From positions 1-64,000 of the forward strand of contig CAYGAY010000014.1 of assembly GCA_964347975.1 (NCBI GenBank): DNA of 64,000 nucleotides. The letters run 5' to 3'. A program made the translations under genes and the position numbers. Of this stretch, positions 1 to 8,202 are shown in pieces; position 1 is the first letter of the stretch, and each line of letters opens with the position of its first letter. Origin of the DNA: Bin87 sp964347975 (GTDB lineage: Bacteria > Chloroflexota > Dehalococcoidia > Lucifugimonadales > UBA3495). The notes beneath the pieces were generated by a model. It ran no database searches. It saw nothing but the letters and a program-made list of their open reading frames with translations, and was not told where the DNA came from.

Positions 1-252
1 AAACAGCAACCAAATCGTGCTCAATTTAGCCCAACTTTGTAAACAGGCCCTAGAATGCTGGTTGGCCAACATATAGAATGCGCAATCCGTCTGGAAGTCC
101 AAGCAGTTGAGAGCATCAAGCTTGTCCGCAAGAGTCGCGGGCTCTGACGTAGTGAAACAGTCGAGACGGGTCGAATTTCCCGAGTCATCTTCACTGTCAG
201 CGTCAGCTGAATCATCTTCCGAGCTTGATGCAACGACTTCCAACGCGTCCAC
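1..252 (-). CDS. Partial unknown protein, acidic N-terminus, runs off the left edge
   Basis: An open frame on the minus strand starts at a GTG (250-252), five bases after the stop of the upstream R-M gene, and stays open to base 1 (84 codons). The N-terminus contains an Asp/Ser/Glu-rich run (SSSEDDSADADSEDD), followed by a more ordinary Leu/Cys-containing segment (LADKLDALNCLDFQTDC). Close coupling to the R-M gene suggests a partner in the same system, but no family is recognised. The C-terminus is outside the window. The start codon is a guess; a frameshifted extension of the upstream gene is a less likely alternative. Confidence 0.45.
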   Translation of the reverse strand, partial: MDALEVVASSSEDDSADADSEDDSGNSTRLDCFTTSEPATLADKLDALNCLDFQTDCAFYMLANQHSRACLQSWAKLSTIWLLF

Positions 253-257
253 AGACC

Positions 258-2249
258 CTAGATCAACGACGGCTTTCCAGCCGTCGTTGGCATATCTCGC
301 CCAAGCTCACGGGCTAAAGCGGAAAGGTTAAGCCGTTGCAACAACTCGACTGTCACGGGGCGTTTGGCGTCCCAAAAGACGAAGGCAGAGAAAAACTCCC
401 GAGCGACGTGGGAGTTCAACATATCAGCGGTTGCGACAGCCTCTGCCTGTGACTGGCGATGGAGAAAATAGCAAGTATCATCGAACACAATCGGTTTTCC
501 GGACGATGGTCCAACTGCTTTGAAATGCAGACTTTTGTAGAAGCCCGACACGGCAACTTTCCAAGGGGCAAACGAATACTCCCCGACACCGAATATGGAA
601 AAGCGCGGGCGGTTGCGATAGATGGTGCTGGCCCGTCGGTCCAAGTGCTCTGCGTGGTTTTCGAGGTACTGCCAGGTTAGAGGGGCGCGTTGCTGGATCA
701 GTTCGGTTGATTCGCCTACGAAACGTTGCGGGACAACCATGTATCGGCCCGGGCTGGGGTCATCGGCATGGGCGACGTCTGAGCTTTTGAGCATTGGATA
801 GAGATAATCGTTTTCCAAATCTATCAATTCCCCGAAGCCGTTACGATATTTCCCATCTATTTGACGCAATTCCATGACCCTGGTGCAGTCGTGTTTAATT
901 CCTGACCGCCATTTAAGTTGTCCAACTCCTTCGAGATGTTGCCAGGATGCGTAAGCCGTGGTGTCCGCGATCAAACGGCCGTTGTCATACCCGAATACAG
1001 CATTGACCGCATCGACGGTTAGCTTATCATGCACCCAACAATCGAAAGTCGGTACCATTGCAGACGAGGTGATGACCACCAGGCAGGAATCTACGGCAGC
1101 CCCAAAATGAGCCGCAGCATCAATGCGATAAATGTCAGCCTTTGCTATTGGCTGCCCGCGCCGCCACGCATGAGCCAAAACTTTCCTGGCGACCGAAGTT
1201 TTGCATAGCATCGCCATAGTTGCGTTCCTGCCGGCTATCCAGTCCAGTGCCTGAAGCAGCATCCATTCGGATATGTCAAAATTGCTTTTCCCAGTGATCG
1301 CATCAATGCCGCGACGTTTTTGGAAGTTGATCTTTTCAGGCAGGTTCGCGCTACCCAATGAACTCAATGCCGCGTTGGTAATCCAAGGGGGGTTGCCGAT
1401 AATCAAAAGCGGTTCGGGCAGGCTATCCAGCAAAGGGTTCCAGTCAACATGAAAAAAATCTTCTTGACGTATATCTAGTTTGCTGTCGCCGGCCACGGTT
1501 TGCAAGACTGCTCGTGCTTGAGCGACGTGATGAGGATTGATGTCAATGCCGACAACCTTGCTGACAGTCGGAAAGGCATGCAGCGCGGCGGCCAAAAAGT
1601 TGCCCTGTCCGCAGGTTGGCTCAAGGATGGAAGCCGGCGCAAGACCTTGTTCAGCCAGCAGCGAGCATACGCTGCCGGCCAATTGCGGAGGGGTTTGGAA
1701 GTCTCCGAATTCCCGCGCTATACGATTTTTTGATGCCACTTCGATAATTCGTCGGATCCCCGTGGTGGTTTGGTAGTCAGCAGTCCGGTTTGCGTCAACG
1801 AACACAGAGTGCAGGATGTTGAGCCGGCCGGTTCGAGTAGCCTGGTCGTCGATTTTCTCATAGACAAACACCAGCAATGAGTAACCCAGGCCGTAAATTT
1901 TCTGACGGGCCGACCTGAAAGGACAGGAAGATTGCGGTTGCGTGATGCGGGTAACTTTCATATCTACGCCAAGACCCGGAAAATCTATCCCGCCGGCGGA
2001 ACTGCCCTCTTCATAACGATAGTGTTCTCGGAGGTAATCTCGGAACTTGCGCTCGAAATACGTCCCAATAGCTTTGCCGTCGGTTACGCCGAAGAGCCTC
2101 GGTTCAGCGTGCTCCGATTCCGCGGCAGAAAAGCGTCCTGCCTCAAAGCAAAGCATTGGGAGGGTCAACGGGTGTTCCATGGCAGCGCTGTCGCGGAATT
2201 GCTCGACGAATCCTTGCCGCATGATATGGCGATACGCAGCTACGTTCAA
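258..2249 (-). CDS. Type IIG-like fused restriction endonuclease/N6-adenine DNA methyltransferase
   Basis: 663 residues. The N-terminal region has a possible PD-(D/E)XK nuclease core: Asp89 in GIDFPG, then Asp96-x-Lys98 in VDMKVT. The central methyltransferase shows FGDFQTPPQLA (about 181-191), SAM motif I ILEPTCGQGNF (about 208-218), an acidic motif II-like GIDINP, and catalytic motif IV NPPW (286-289), which is diagnostic for gamma-class N6-adenine methylation. The C-terminal 300 residues have no catalytic motif and probably hold the target-recognition domain. One polypeptide with both activities is typical of type IIG/Eco57I-like enzymes. The TTG start at 2249 has no good Shine-Dalgarno; an ATG at 2222 is an alternative. 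A partial gene follows 5 bp downstream. Sequence specificity cannot be read. Confidence 0.85.
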   Translation of the reverse strand: MNVAAYRHIMRQGFVEQFRDSAAMEHPLTLPMLCFEAGRFSAAESEHAEPRLFGVTDGKAIGTYFERKFRDYLREHYRYEEGSSAGGIDFPGLGVDMKVTRITQPQSSCPFRSARQKIYGLGYSLLVFVYEKIDDQATRTGRLNILHSVFVDANRTADYQTTTGIRRIIEVASKNRIAREFGDFQTPPQLAGSVCSLLAEQGLAPASILEPTCGQGNFLAAALHAFPTVSKVVGIDINPHHVAQARAVLQTVAGDSKLDIRQEDFFHVDWNPLLDSLPEPLLIIGNPPWITNAALSSLGSANLPEKINFQKRRGIDAITGKSNFDISEWMLLQALDWIAGRNATMAMLCKTSVARKVLAHAWRRGQPIAKADIYRIDAAAHFGAAVDSCLVVITSSAMVPTFDCWVHDKLTVDAVNAVFGYDNGRLIADTTAYASWQHLEGVGQLKWRSGIKHDCTRVMELRQIDGKYRNGFGELIDLENDYLYPMLKSSDVAHADDPSPGRYMVVPQRFVGESTELIQQRAPLTWQYLENHAEHLDRRASTIYRNRPRFSIFGVGEYSFAPWKVAVSGFYKSLHFKAVGPSSGKPIVFDDTCYFLHRQSQAEAVATADMLNSHVAREFFSAFVFWDAKRPVTVELLQRLNLSALARELGRDMPTTAGKPSLI

Positions 2250-2371
2250 GATTCAGCAAGGGGTCAGGATGGCGCTACGGTGCTACAATCTGGGATGATA
2301 ATGCCAGTCAGCGCAGTTTTCCAGCGAGCGGCGTCAGAAAATCTTGCTCTGTACAGGAAACCGGATGGAAG

Positions 2372-3976
2372 ATGATTGAGCTCCTGGGCGGCATCCTCGG
2401 CGGCGTTGGGCTGCTGTTCTTCGGGATGTGGCTGCTTTCCGAGAACTTGAAGACGGTGGTGGGGCCGCGTTTGCGGATGCTGGCCAGCCGGCTGGCCGAC
2501 AACCGCTTTGCCGCCTTCGGCTGGGGCACGGTGGCGGGGGCGATTACCCAGAGTTCGCCGGCCGTCACCTTCATCACCATCAGTATGCTGCGGTCGGGGC
2601 TGATTTCGGCCCGGCAGGGCTATCCCATCGCCCTGGGCGCGCAGCTGGGAGTCGGCTTAATCCTTTTTATAGTGACGGTGGATATACGGGTGGCCGCGCT
2701 TTACGGTATCGGCGTGGGCGGGCTGGCGGTGACCCGGATCCAGCGGGGCAACTACCGGGAAGCCGGCGCCATGCTCTTCGGCGTGGCGATGCTGCTTTTC
2801 GGACTGGTGTTAATTAAGGAGTCAGCGCAGCCTCTTTCCGAGCAGAACTGGTTCCAGGCCGGCCTGGAACTATCCGCCGGTTCCATCCTGCTGTCGTTCA
2901 TCCTGGGAGCGCTGCTTACCTTCATCGTGCAGGCGCTGGTGCCGGTGGTGGCCTTCGGCATCGGCCTGGCCGCCGCGGATCTGGTGGGGGTGGAGCAGGT
3001 GCTGATGTACATTTACGGCTCCTACGTGGGCCTGGCTATCAGCGTCATGGCGGTCTCGTCGGGCCTCAGCGGGACGGCGCGGCAGCTGGGCATGTTCTGG
3101 GCGGTGCAGGTCTTCTTCTCCGCGGCCATATTGGTGATACTCCTTTATCTGGAAGTGTATGGACGGGTGCCGCTGGTCAAGGCGCTGGTGACCTGGCCGG
3201 AAATCGGCCTGGGCCCGCAGATGGCGCTGGCGGTGATCCTGTTCGGTATGCCCTCCCGCTTCGTGGCGCTGTCCGCGCCCGACTGGACCATGCGCCTGTT
3301 CGCCCGCTTTTGGCCGGCCAGCGCCGACGAGGAACGGTCGCGGCCCCAGTACATCCACGACCAGGCCATCGACGACATCACGACGGCCCTGGACCTGGCC
3401 CATCTGGAACAGAAAAGAGTGCTGGGCCAGTTCTCGGAATACCTGGAGCAGGCCCGCATGGGGCAGCCTCTGGGCGCGGTTCGCCGGGCCACGCTGGAAC
3501 TCAACGGACGCATTGACGAGTTCCTCAACGAGCTGGGGCAGCGCAACCCGGGGCAGGACAGCGAGCGGCGCAACACCGTCCTGAGCCGTCAGAAGCTGAT
3601 CACCTGGCTGGAAGAGCAGTTCTCCATCCTGCCGGAGCTGCTTCGAGAACTGCCCGAGGACGATATCGCACTGGAGACTTTCCAGATCAGCGTGGTGGAA
3701 GGCACCGACGCCGCATTGCTGATCTTCCTGGACGCCCTGGAAGAAGACGACCCCCACTCGTGGGCCTTCGTAGAACAGGTGATGGGCGACCGCCGCAGTA
3801 TGATGCAGGACGTGCGCGCCCGCTACCGGGCCATGGCCCCCGAAGAAGACGACGGTCGCCAGAGCATCATAGTGGACTCCACCAACGCCGTGGAAAACAT
3901 CTTCTTCCTGCTGGCCCAGCTGACGCGGGACTTCCAGGCGGAGCGCGCGGGCCACTCCGCCCGCGGCGTAGCATAG
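2372..3976 (+). CDS. Na/Pi cotransporter family protein with C-terminal PhoU-like domain
   Basis: 534 residues. The N-terminal 300 residues are strongly hydrophobic with many membrane segments and the family signature ITQSSPA (QSS at about 60-62); a degenerate second copy (TFIVQALVPVVAFG) lies near residue 183, reflecting the inverted-repeat fold of the NptA/SLC34-like family. From about residue 330 the sequence becomes soluble and helical, matching PhoU-like domains attached to bacterial Na/Pi cotransporters. The expected role is sodium-coupled phosphate import across the cytoplasmic membrane. It stands alone, transcribed away from the R-M gene. A PstS gene lies at 18083, so the cell probably has both low- and high-affinity phosphate uptake. 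Confidence 0.9.
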   Translation: MIELLGGILGGVGLLFFGMWLLSENLKTVVGPRLRMLASRLADNRFAAFGWGTVAGAITQSSPAVTFITISMLRSGLISARQGYPIALGAQLGVGLILFIVTVDIRVAALYGIGVGGLAVTRIQRGNYREAGAMLFGVAMLLFGLVLIKESAQPLSEQNWFQAGLELSAGSILLSFILGALLTFIVQALVPVVAFGIGLAAADLVGVEQVLMYIYGSYVGLAISVMAVSSGLSGTARQLGMFWAVQVFFSAAILVILLYLEVYGRVPLVKALVTWPEIGLGPQMALAVILFGMPSRFVALSAPDWTMRLFARFWPASADEERSRPQYIHDQAIDDITTALDLAHLEQKRVLGQFSEYLEQARMGQPLGAVRRATLELNGRIDEFLNELGQRNPGQDSERRNTVLSRQKLITWLEEQFSILPELLRELPEDDIALETFQISVVEGTDAALLIFLDALEEDDPHSWAFVEQVMGDRRSMMQDVRARYRAMAPEEDDGRQSIIVDSTNAVENIFFLLAQLTRDFQAERAGHSARGVA

Positions 3977-4218
3977 AACGCGCCTTGGCAGACCTTACGT
4001 TGGCGAAAGAGGCGAAATCGGCTGTCCTCGGTCCGGGCCGGTCAGCATCTTGCTGCCCTTGGCGCTTTGCCGATTGACACGGACCACGAACGACACTGAC
4101 CTCGATGCCGCCTCTGAGCTAGCCGGAGCGCACCGACGGTCTGATTTACGACGCCGTGTACCTGGAACTGGCGCCACGGCGCAATGCGTTGCTGGCTGCT
4201 CTGGAGTCCGTAGCGCGA

Positions 4219-4239
4219 GGGCGGGTTTCAAACCCGCCC
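4219..4239. repeat. Dispersed GC palindrome, copy 1
   Basis: A perfect inverted repeat, GGGCGGGTTT-C-AAACCCGCCC, lies in the intergenic space between two convergent genes (ending at 3976 and 4271). Close relatives occur at 19706 and 27044. It could act as a bidirectional terminator, though there is no strong T run at this copy. The rest of the 3977-4270 gap shows nothing recognisable. Confidence 0.7.
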
Positions 4240-4270
4240 CAAAGCATTATAGCCGGGTGAGCCGGCGGCG

Positions 4271-4720
4271 CTATCCCTCGAAGTCCACGCCGACGCCGAC
4301 GATTTCCACCTGCATGGAGCGAATGTCGGGCGCGCCCTGGTCGAAGGTGACGCCGACTACTACGTTGATGCCCCGGTCCACTTCGGGGGCGCCCGGAATC
4401 TCGAAGCTGGCGTCAAGGTTGTCGCCCTTGATGGCCATGCCCAGGTGTTCGGCGATGATCTTCTCGCCGTCATACACCAGCACCTCGGCCACGTTGGCGT
4501 GGGAGCGGGCGCGGAAGGCGATGGACACCGACTCGGCCTTGGTGCGGTTGCCGTTCTGGACGGTTGGGGTGGGAATGGCGAAGTGCATCCAGGCGTTCTG
4601 GCCTTCGCTGCCCTCGATGCGGGCGAAAGGCCCGCAGTGGCGTACGGCGGTGACGCGGTTGAGATACTCTCCCGTCATTGCGGAGCCGTGTACCCAGGAT
4701 GTGAATTTCTGCCCTGCCAT
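4271..4720 (-). CDS. Conserved protein of unknown function, 149 aa
   Basis: The start is fixed by an AGGAGG Shine-Dalgarno (4729-4734 on this strand) eight bases upstream of the ATG at 4718-4720; a longer in-frame extension has no such signal. The protein begins MAGQKFTSWVHGSAMTGEYL and alternates short beta-like hydrophobic stretches, with no signal peptide or membrane segment. I do not recognise a catalytic motif. The pattern (VYDGEKIIAEHLG, VVVGVTFDQGAPDIR) suggests an all-beta sandwich fold. It is monocistronic, convergent with the Na/Pi cotransporter gene. Confidence 0.65.
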   Translation of the reverse strand: MAGQKFTSWVHGSAMTGEYLNRVTAVRHCGPFARIEGSEGQNAWMHFAIPTPTVQNGNRTKAESVSIAFRARSHANVAEVLVYDGEKIIAEHLGMAIKGDNLDASFEIPGAPEVDRGINVVVGVTFDQGAPDIRSMQVEIVGVGVDFEG

Positions 4721-4763
4721 CGTTGGAACCTCCTGCCGGCGGCGTGGTCGGATCGGTTGTGCA

Positions 4764-4800
4764 GTTGAGTTGAGTTGACGTGAGTTGACGTGAGTGAGAG
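4764..4800. repeat. Short tandem repeat TGAGTTGACG
   Basis: Two perfect copies of TGAGTTGACG at 4771-4790 are flanked by partial copies (GAGTTGAGTTGACG upstream, TGAGTGAGAG downstream). They lie in the 254-bp divergent region between the 149-aa gene and rpsB. Confidence 0.6.
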
Positions 4801-4862
4801 GCGTGAGCTGCCGGGGCCAAGCATACCCAACGCGGCCGCTGTGGGCAAGAACGCTCGCTCCC

Positions 4863-4884
4863 CGCAATGGCAAAGTGGGTACGC
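4863..4884. repeat. Solo end of the GTACCC/GGGTAC repeat family
   Basis: CAATGGCAAAGTGGGTACGC matches the right end of the MITE-like elements at 7990 and 16009 (AATGACAAAGYGGGTACG). No matching left end is visible nearby, so this is a fragment or relic. Confidence 0.55.
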
Positions 4885-4901
4885 ATGAGCTGCCGCGCCG
4901 T

Positions 4902-4931
4902 TTGCCGCTGTTTGCAGCCTTGTGCTATACT
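4902..4931 (+). promoter_or_regulatory. Likely sigma70-type promoter for rpsB
   Basis: A -35-like TTGCCG (4902-4907), an 18-bp spacer and a -10 TATACT (4926-4931) preceded by a TG extended-10 dinucleotide lie 44 bp before the rpsB start. Confidence 0.5.
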
Positions 4932-4974
4932 TGCGCAGATTCAGCGCCAACCGGAAGATGAGGCAGAATAGCTT

Positions 4975-5853
4975 ATGGTACAAGCCCCCGAACGCCCGGC
5001 GGAGACGGCTGCAACAATGGCGGCCCCCGCCCTTGAACCGATTACAATGAAGTCACTGCTGGAGGCCGGCGTGCACTTCGGCCACCAGACCCGCCGGTGG
5101 AACCCCCGAATGCGACGCTACATCTTCACGCAGCGCAACGGCATCCACATCATTGACTTGCAGCAGACCATGGGACTGATCGGCGACGCCTACCGGGCCA
5201 TGGTCGAATTGGCGGCCAGCGGCGGCAAGGTCCTGTTCGTGGGCACCAAGAAGCAGGCCCAGGACGTCATCGCCTCGGAGGCGGAACGCACCGGCCAATG
5301 GTACGTTAACCAGCGGTGGTTGGGGGGAACTCTGACCAACTTCCAGACCATCAAGGGGCGCATTGATCACATGAAGCGCCTACAGGAGCAGCGGGAAACG
5401 GGTTACCTGGCTCGCCTGCCCAAGAAGGAAACCGTTCGCCTGACGCACACGCTGGACAAGCTGGAGAAGTACTTTACCGGCCTGCGTAACATGGACCGCC
5501 TTCCTGCCGCGCTGTTCGTCATCGACATTGGCAAAGAGGACATCTGCATCGCCGAGGCGCGACGACTCAACATCCCCATCTTTGCCATCGTGGACACCGA
5601 TTGCGATCCGGGACTGGTCACTCATGCGGTGCCGGGCAATGACGACGCCGTCCGTTCCATCCGCCTGATCACCGGGCGCATGGCCTCCGCCATCGAAGAA
5701 GGCCAGGCCCAGCGGGAAGCCCTGCTGGTGGCGCAGACCGAGTCCGACGCGCCCGAAGACGCTGCAATGGACGAGGACCGCCGCCCCTTCAGCAATACCG
5801 TCACCCTGGAAGAACTGGGCCAAATGATGTCCTCCCGACCTCTGGAACCCTGA
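4975..5853 (+). CDS. rpsB: 30S ribosomal protein S2
   Basis: 292 residues. The S2 core is unmistakable: MKSLLEAGVHFGHQTRRWNP, then IHIIDLQQT, GGKVLFVGTKKQAQ, QRWLGGTLTNFQTI, PAALFVIDIGKE, and the late signature NIPIFAIVDTDCDPG. About 23 residues precede the conserved core (EPITMKSLLEAG), so an internal ATG at MAAPALEP is also possible. The C-terminal tail is acidic. S2 binds the 30S head and platform. It is the first gene of the classical rpsB-tsf-pyrH-frr block, with tsf 51 bp downstream and a promoter-like element upstream. It ends in TGA, direct evidence that TGA is a stop in this genome. Confidence 0.98.
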   Translation: MVQAPERPAETAATMAAPALEPITMKSLLEAGVHFGHQTRRWNPRMRRYIFTQRNGIHIIDLQQTMGLIGDAYRAMVELAASGGKVLFVGTKKQAQDVIASEAERTGQWYVNQRWLGGTLTNFQTIKGRIDHMKRLQEQRETGYLARLPKKETVRLTHTLDKLEKYFTGLRNMDRLPAALFVIDIGKEDICIAEARRLNIPIFAIVDTDCDPGLVTHAVPGNDDAVRSIRLITGRMASAIEEGQAQREALLVAQTESDAPEDAAMDEDRRPFSNTVTLEELGQMMSSRPLEP

Positions 5854-5904
5854 CTTGCCCAGACAACCCTGAACCGGACTAATAACCACCAGGAGGCTCC
5901 CAAG

Positions 5905-6411
5905 TTGCCTTCCGTTACTGTTGAACTAATCAAAAACCTGCGCGAGCAGACCGGAGCCGGCATCAGCGATTGCAAGAAAGCGCTGGACGATAACGACGGC
6001 GATCTGGAAAAAGCCATGGCGGCCTTGCGTCAGAAGGGCTTTGAGCAGGCCGCCCGGCGGGCTGACCGTGAGACCTCCCAGGGGCTGGTTGAAGCCTACA
6101 TCCACACCGGCGGCCGGGTCGGCGCGCTGGTGCAGTTGGGCTGTGAAACTGACTTCGTGGCCCGCACCGACCAGTTCCGCGCGCTGGCCCATGACATTGC
6201 CATGCAAGTGGCGGCAATGTCTCCCGTGTACCTCAGCGAGGCGGACAAGGCGGAAGGGGACGAGCGGCCGGCGGCGCAGGTGTGTCTGCTCCAACAGCCC
6301 TTTATCAAGGACGGCTCCCGCACCTTGGCCGACCTGGTGCGCGAAACTGCGGCGCAAACCGGAGAGAACGTCCGCATTGTACATTTCAGCCGTCTCGCGC
6401 TGGGTGAATAA
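5905..6411 (+). CDS. tsf: Elongation factor Ts (short form)
   Basis: 168 residues. The TTG start is chosen because AGGAGG (5891-5896) sits eight bases upstream. The N-terminal UBA-like domain (VELIKNLREQTGAGISDCKKAL) and the EF-Tu-contacting TDFV motif (LGCETDFVARTDQFR) are present. The protein is much shorter than the roughly 290-residue E. coli form and has only one core subdomain, as in Thermus and many Chloroflexota. It catalyses GDP/GTP exchange on EF-Tu. It lies between rpsB and pyrH and is probably co-transcribed with both. Confidence 0.97.
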   Translation: MPSVTVELIKNLREQTGAGISDCKKALDDNDGDLEKAMAALRQKGFEQAARRADRETSQGLVEAYIHTGGRVGALVQLGCETDFVARTDQFRALAHDIAMQVAAMSPVYLSEADKAEGDERPAAQVCLLQQPFIKDGSRTLADLVRETAAQTGENVRIVHFSRLALGE

Positions 6412-6482
6412 CCCGGCCGGCCGGGAATGGGCCCGAGGACGGCGACCGCCCGGCGAGGCCGCTCCCATCCAGGATAACCAAG

Positions 6483-7262
6483 ATGGACAACGGCAGCCTT
6501 AAGGGCGACCCTGTCTACCGCCGCGTCCTGCTCAAGGTCAGCGGCGAATCTTTGCAGGGCGCCGGGTCCGACGCCATCGACCCGCAAGCCGTGTCCTACG
6601 TCGCTGACCAGATAATTGACACGCACTCCCGCGGCGTTGAGGTGGCCGTGGTGGTTGGAGGAGGCAACATCTGGCGCGGCTCATCCGCCGAGCGGCGGGG
6701 GATGGAACGCTCCACCGCCGATTACGCCGGAATGGTGGCCACCCTGATCAACGGGCTGGCCCTGCAGGACGCGCTGGAACGCCGGGGCACCATCACCCGA
6801 ACCCAGTCGGCCCTGCCGATCCAGGCCGTGGCCGAGCCATACATTCGCCGCCGCGCCATCAGACACCTGGAAAAGGGCCGCGTGGTGCTGTTCTGCGCCG
6901 GGGCCGGCAACCCCTATATGTCCACCGATACGGCGTCGGCGCTGCGGGCGCTGGAGATCGGGGCCGAAGTGCTGCTGATGGCCAAGAACGGGGTGGACGG
7001 CGTGTACGATTCGGACCCGCGCACCAACCCCGAAGCGGTACGGTTCGGCAACCTGGAATATCTCGACGCGGTCAACCGTCGCCTGGAAGTTATGGACTCC
7101 ACGGCGATGACCCTGTGTATGGATAACCAGATGCCCATCATAGTGTTTGATATATTTGAGCCGGGCGCCATGGGCCGTATCCTTCGGGGCGACGTCGTGG
7201 GCACTACCATCAGCGACGAGAAGCAACCGCGCGTCACGCAAAACGGTAAAGGAGGGGACTAA
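6483..7262 (+). CDS. pyrH: UMP kinase
   Basis: 259 residues, slightly longer than the usual 235-245. The amino-acid-kinase fold signatures are present: KVSGESLQG, VVGGGNIWRG, ITRTQSALPIQAVAEPYIRRRA, GNPYMSTDTASALRA, LLMAKNGVDGVYDSDPR, and C-terminal DNQMPIIVFDI. It phosphorylates UMP to UDP using ATP in pyrimidine nucleotide synthesis. It follows tsf by 71 bp; its 3' end carries the ribosome binding site of frr. Confidence 0.97.
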   Translation: MDNGSLKGDPVYRRVLLKVSGESLQGAGSDAIDPQAVSYVADQIIDTHSRGVEVAVVVGGGNIWRGSSAERRGMERSTADYAGMVATLINGLALQDALERRGTITRTQSALPIQAVAEPYIRRRAIRHLEKGRVVLFCAGAGNPYMSTDTASALRALEIGAEVLLMAKNGVDGVYDSDPRTNPEAVRFGNLEYLDAVNRRLEVMDSTAMTLCMDNQMPIIVFDIFEPGAMGRILRGDVVGTTISDEKQPRVTQNGKGGD

Positions 7263-7263
7263 A

Positions 7264-7866
7264 ATGCGAGAGCGCAGAGGCAGGGACAACAACGACCAGG
7301 ACGAGCGTACCATCGAGGATGTGCTGGCCGACGCCGAACACCGAATGGGCCAGTCTATCGAGGCCATGCGCCGTGACATCAGCGCCCTCCGCACCGGACG
7401 GGCGACTCCGGCGTTGATTGAAGACCTGGCGGTCGATTACTACGGAACGCCCACGCCCCTGAAACAGATTGCGTCCATATCCGCCCCCGACGCCCGGGCC
7501 ATCATGGTGCAGCCGTGGGACCGGCAGGCGCTGCGGGATATCGAGCGCAGCCTGACCCAATCGGATCTGGGGTTCAACCCGTCCAACGACGGCAACGTGA
7601 TCACCGTGCCCATTCCGCCGCTGACCCAGGAACGCCGCCGCGAAATGGTGCGCCTGCTCAAGCGCAAGGCGGAGGACAGCAAGGTGGCCGTGCGCAACGT
7701 GCGCCGCGACGGCGTGGACTCCCTGCGCAAGATGGAACGGGACAAATCCATCTCTCAGGACGAGAACCGCCGCAGCCAGGACACCCTGCAGAAGACCACC
7801 GACGCGCACGTCAAGAGCATCGATGAGGTAGCCGCCGCCAAGGAGGCGGAGATTATGGAGGTTTAG
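7264..7866 (+). CDS. frr: Ribosome recycling factor
   Basis: 200 residues from the ATG at 7264; GGAGG near the end of pyrH is its ribosome binding site, so the two are translationally close (1 bp gap). Family motifs: the RTGRATPALIEDLAVDYYG segment, TPLKQIASI, DLGFNPSNDGNVITVPIPPLT, and KVAVRNVRRD followed by a long C-terminal helix. The N-terminus has about 15 extra charged residues. With EF-G it splits the post-termination ribosome. In many relatives uppS follows directly; here 1.17 kb of repeats and a Uma2 gene intervene. Confidence 0.97.
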   Translation: MRERRGRDNNDQDERTIEDVLADAEHRMGQSIEAMRRDISALRTGRATPALIEDLAVDYYGTPTPLKQIASISAPDARAIMVQPWDRQALRDIERSLTQSDLGFNPSNDGNVITVPIPPLTQERRREMVRLLKRKAEDSKVAVRNVRRDGVDSLRKMERDKSISQDENRRSQDTLQKTTDAHVKSIDEVAAAKEAEIMEV

Positions 7867-7892
7867 GCGTGGTGACATTTTGAAAGTTACAC

Positions 7893-7982
7893 CGTCGTTC
7901 CTGCGAAAGCAGGAACCCAGAAAAGCCGCTGTGACAGGAACTTTGGCCTTATTTTGTACTCTCTTTCGCGGGAATGATGGCG
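7893..7982. repeat. Dispersed intergenic palindromic repeat (CGAAAG type)
   Basis: The element begins with a hairpin (GTTCCTGCGAAAGCAGGAAC) and ends with CTTTCGCGGGAATGATGG, the same style as the elements at 21245 and 22251. No coding frame is supported. This and the adjacent MITE account for most of the 336-bp frr-Uma2 gap. Confidence 0.55.
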
Positions 7983-7989
7983 CCTCATA

Positions 7990-8158
7990 CGTCCCCACTT
8001 TAACCGGCCATTCCACGACCGCCGCCGGCGGGCGATGGAATCTCGTTCCGGCGGCCGCCACTTTCTGTTGCGCGAGCCTTGACGGAACGGCCATTGCTAC
8101 GCCGGCGAGATTGCCACCCCCGTATCAAGTACGGGGTCGCAATGACAAAGCGGGTACG
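7990..8158. mobile_element. MITE-like element, copy 1
   Basis: About 169 bp, roughly 85-90% identical by eye to the element at 16009-16176. The ends form imperfect terminal inverted repeats: CGTCCCCACTTTAACCGGCC at the left and AATGACAAAGCGGGTACG at the right, whose complement reads CGTACCCGCTTTGTCATT. It carries no gene. An internal hairpin (CCCCGTATCAAGTACGGGG) lies near the right end. It looks like a non-autonomous mobile repeat; no transposase is in the window. Confidence 0.7.
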
Positions 8159-8202
8159 TGTGCGATGATGGCGTCTCTTGACACCCCACGTTGAGATTGG
8201 CA

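Noticed and set aside
2870..3955. A 361-codon minus-strand frame opposite the Na/Pi cotransporter gene
   Set aside because: It mirrors the high-GC codon pattern of the real gene and is His/Gln-rich with no family motif.
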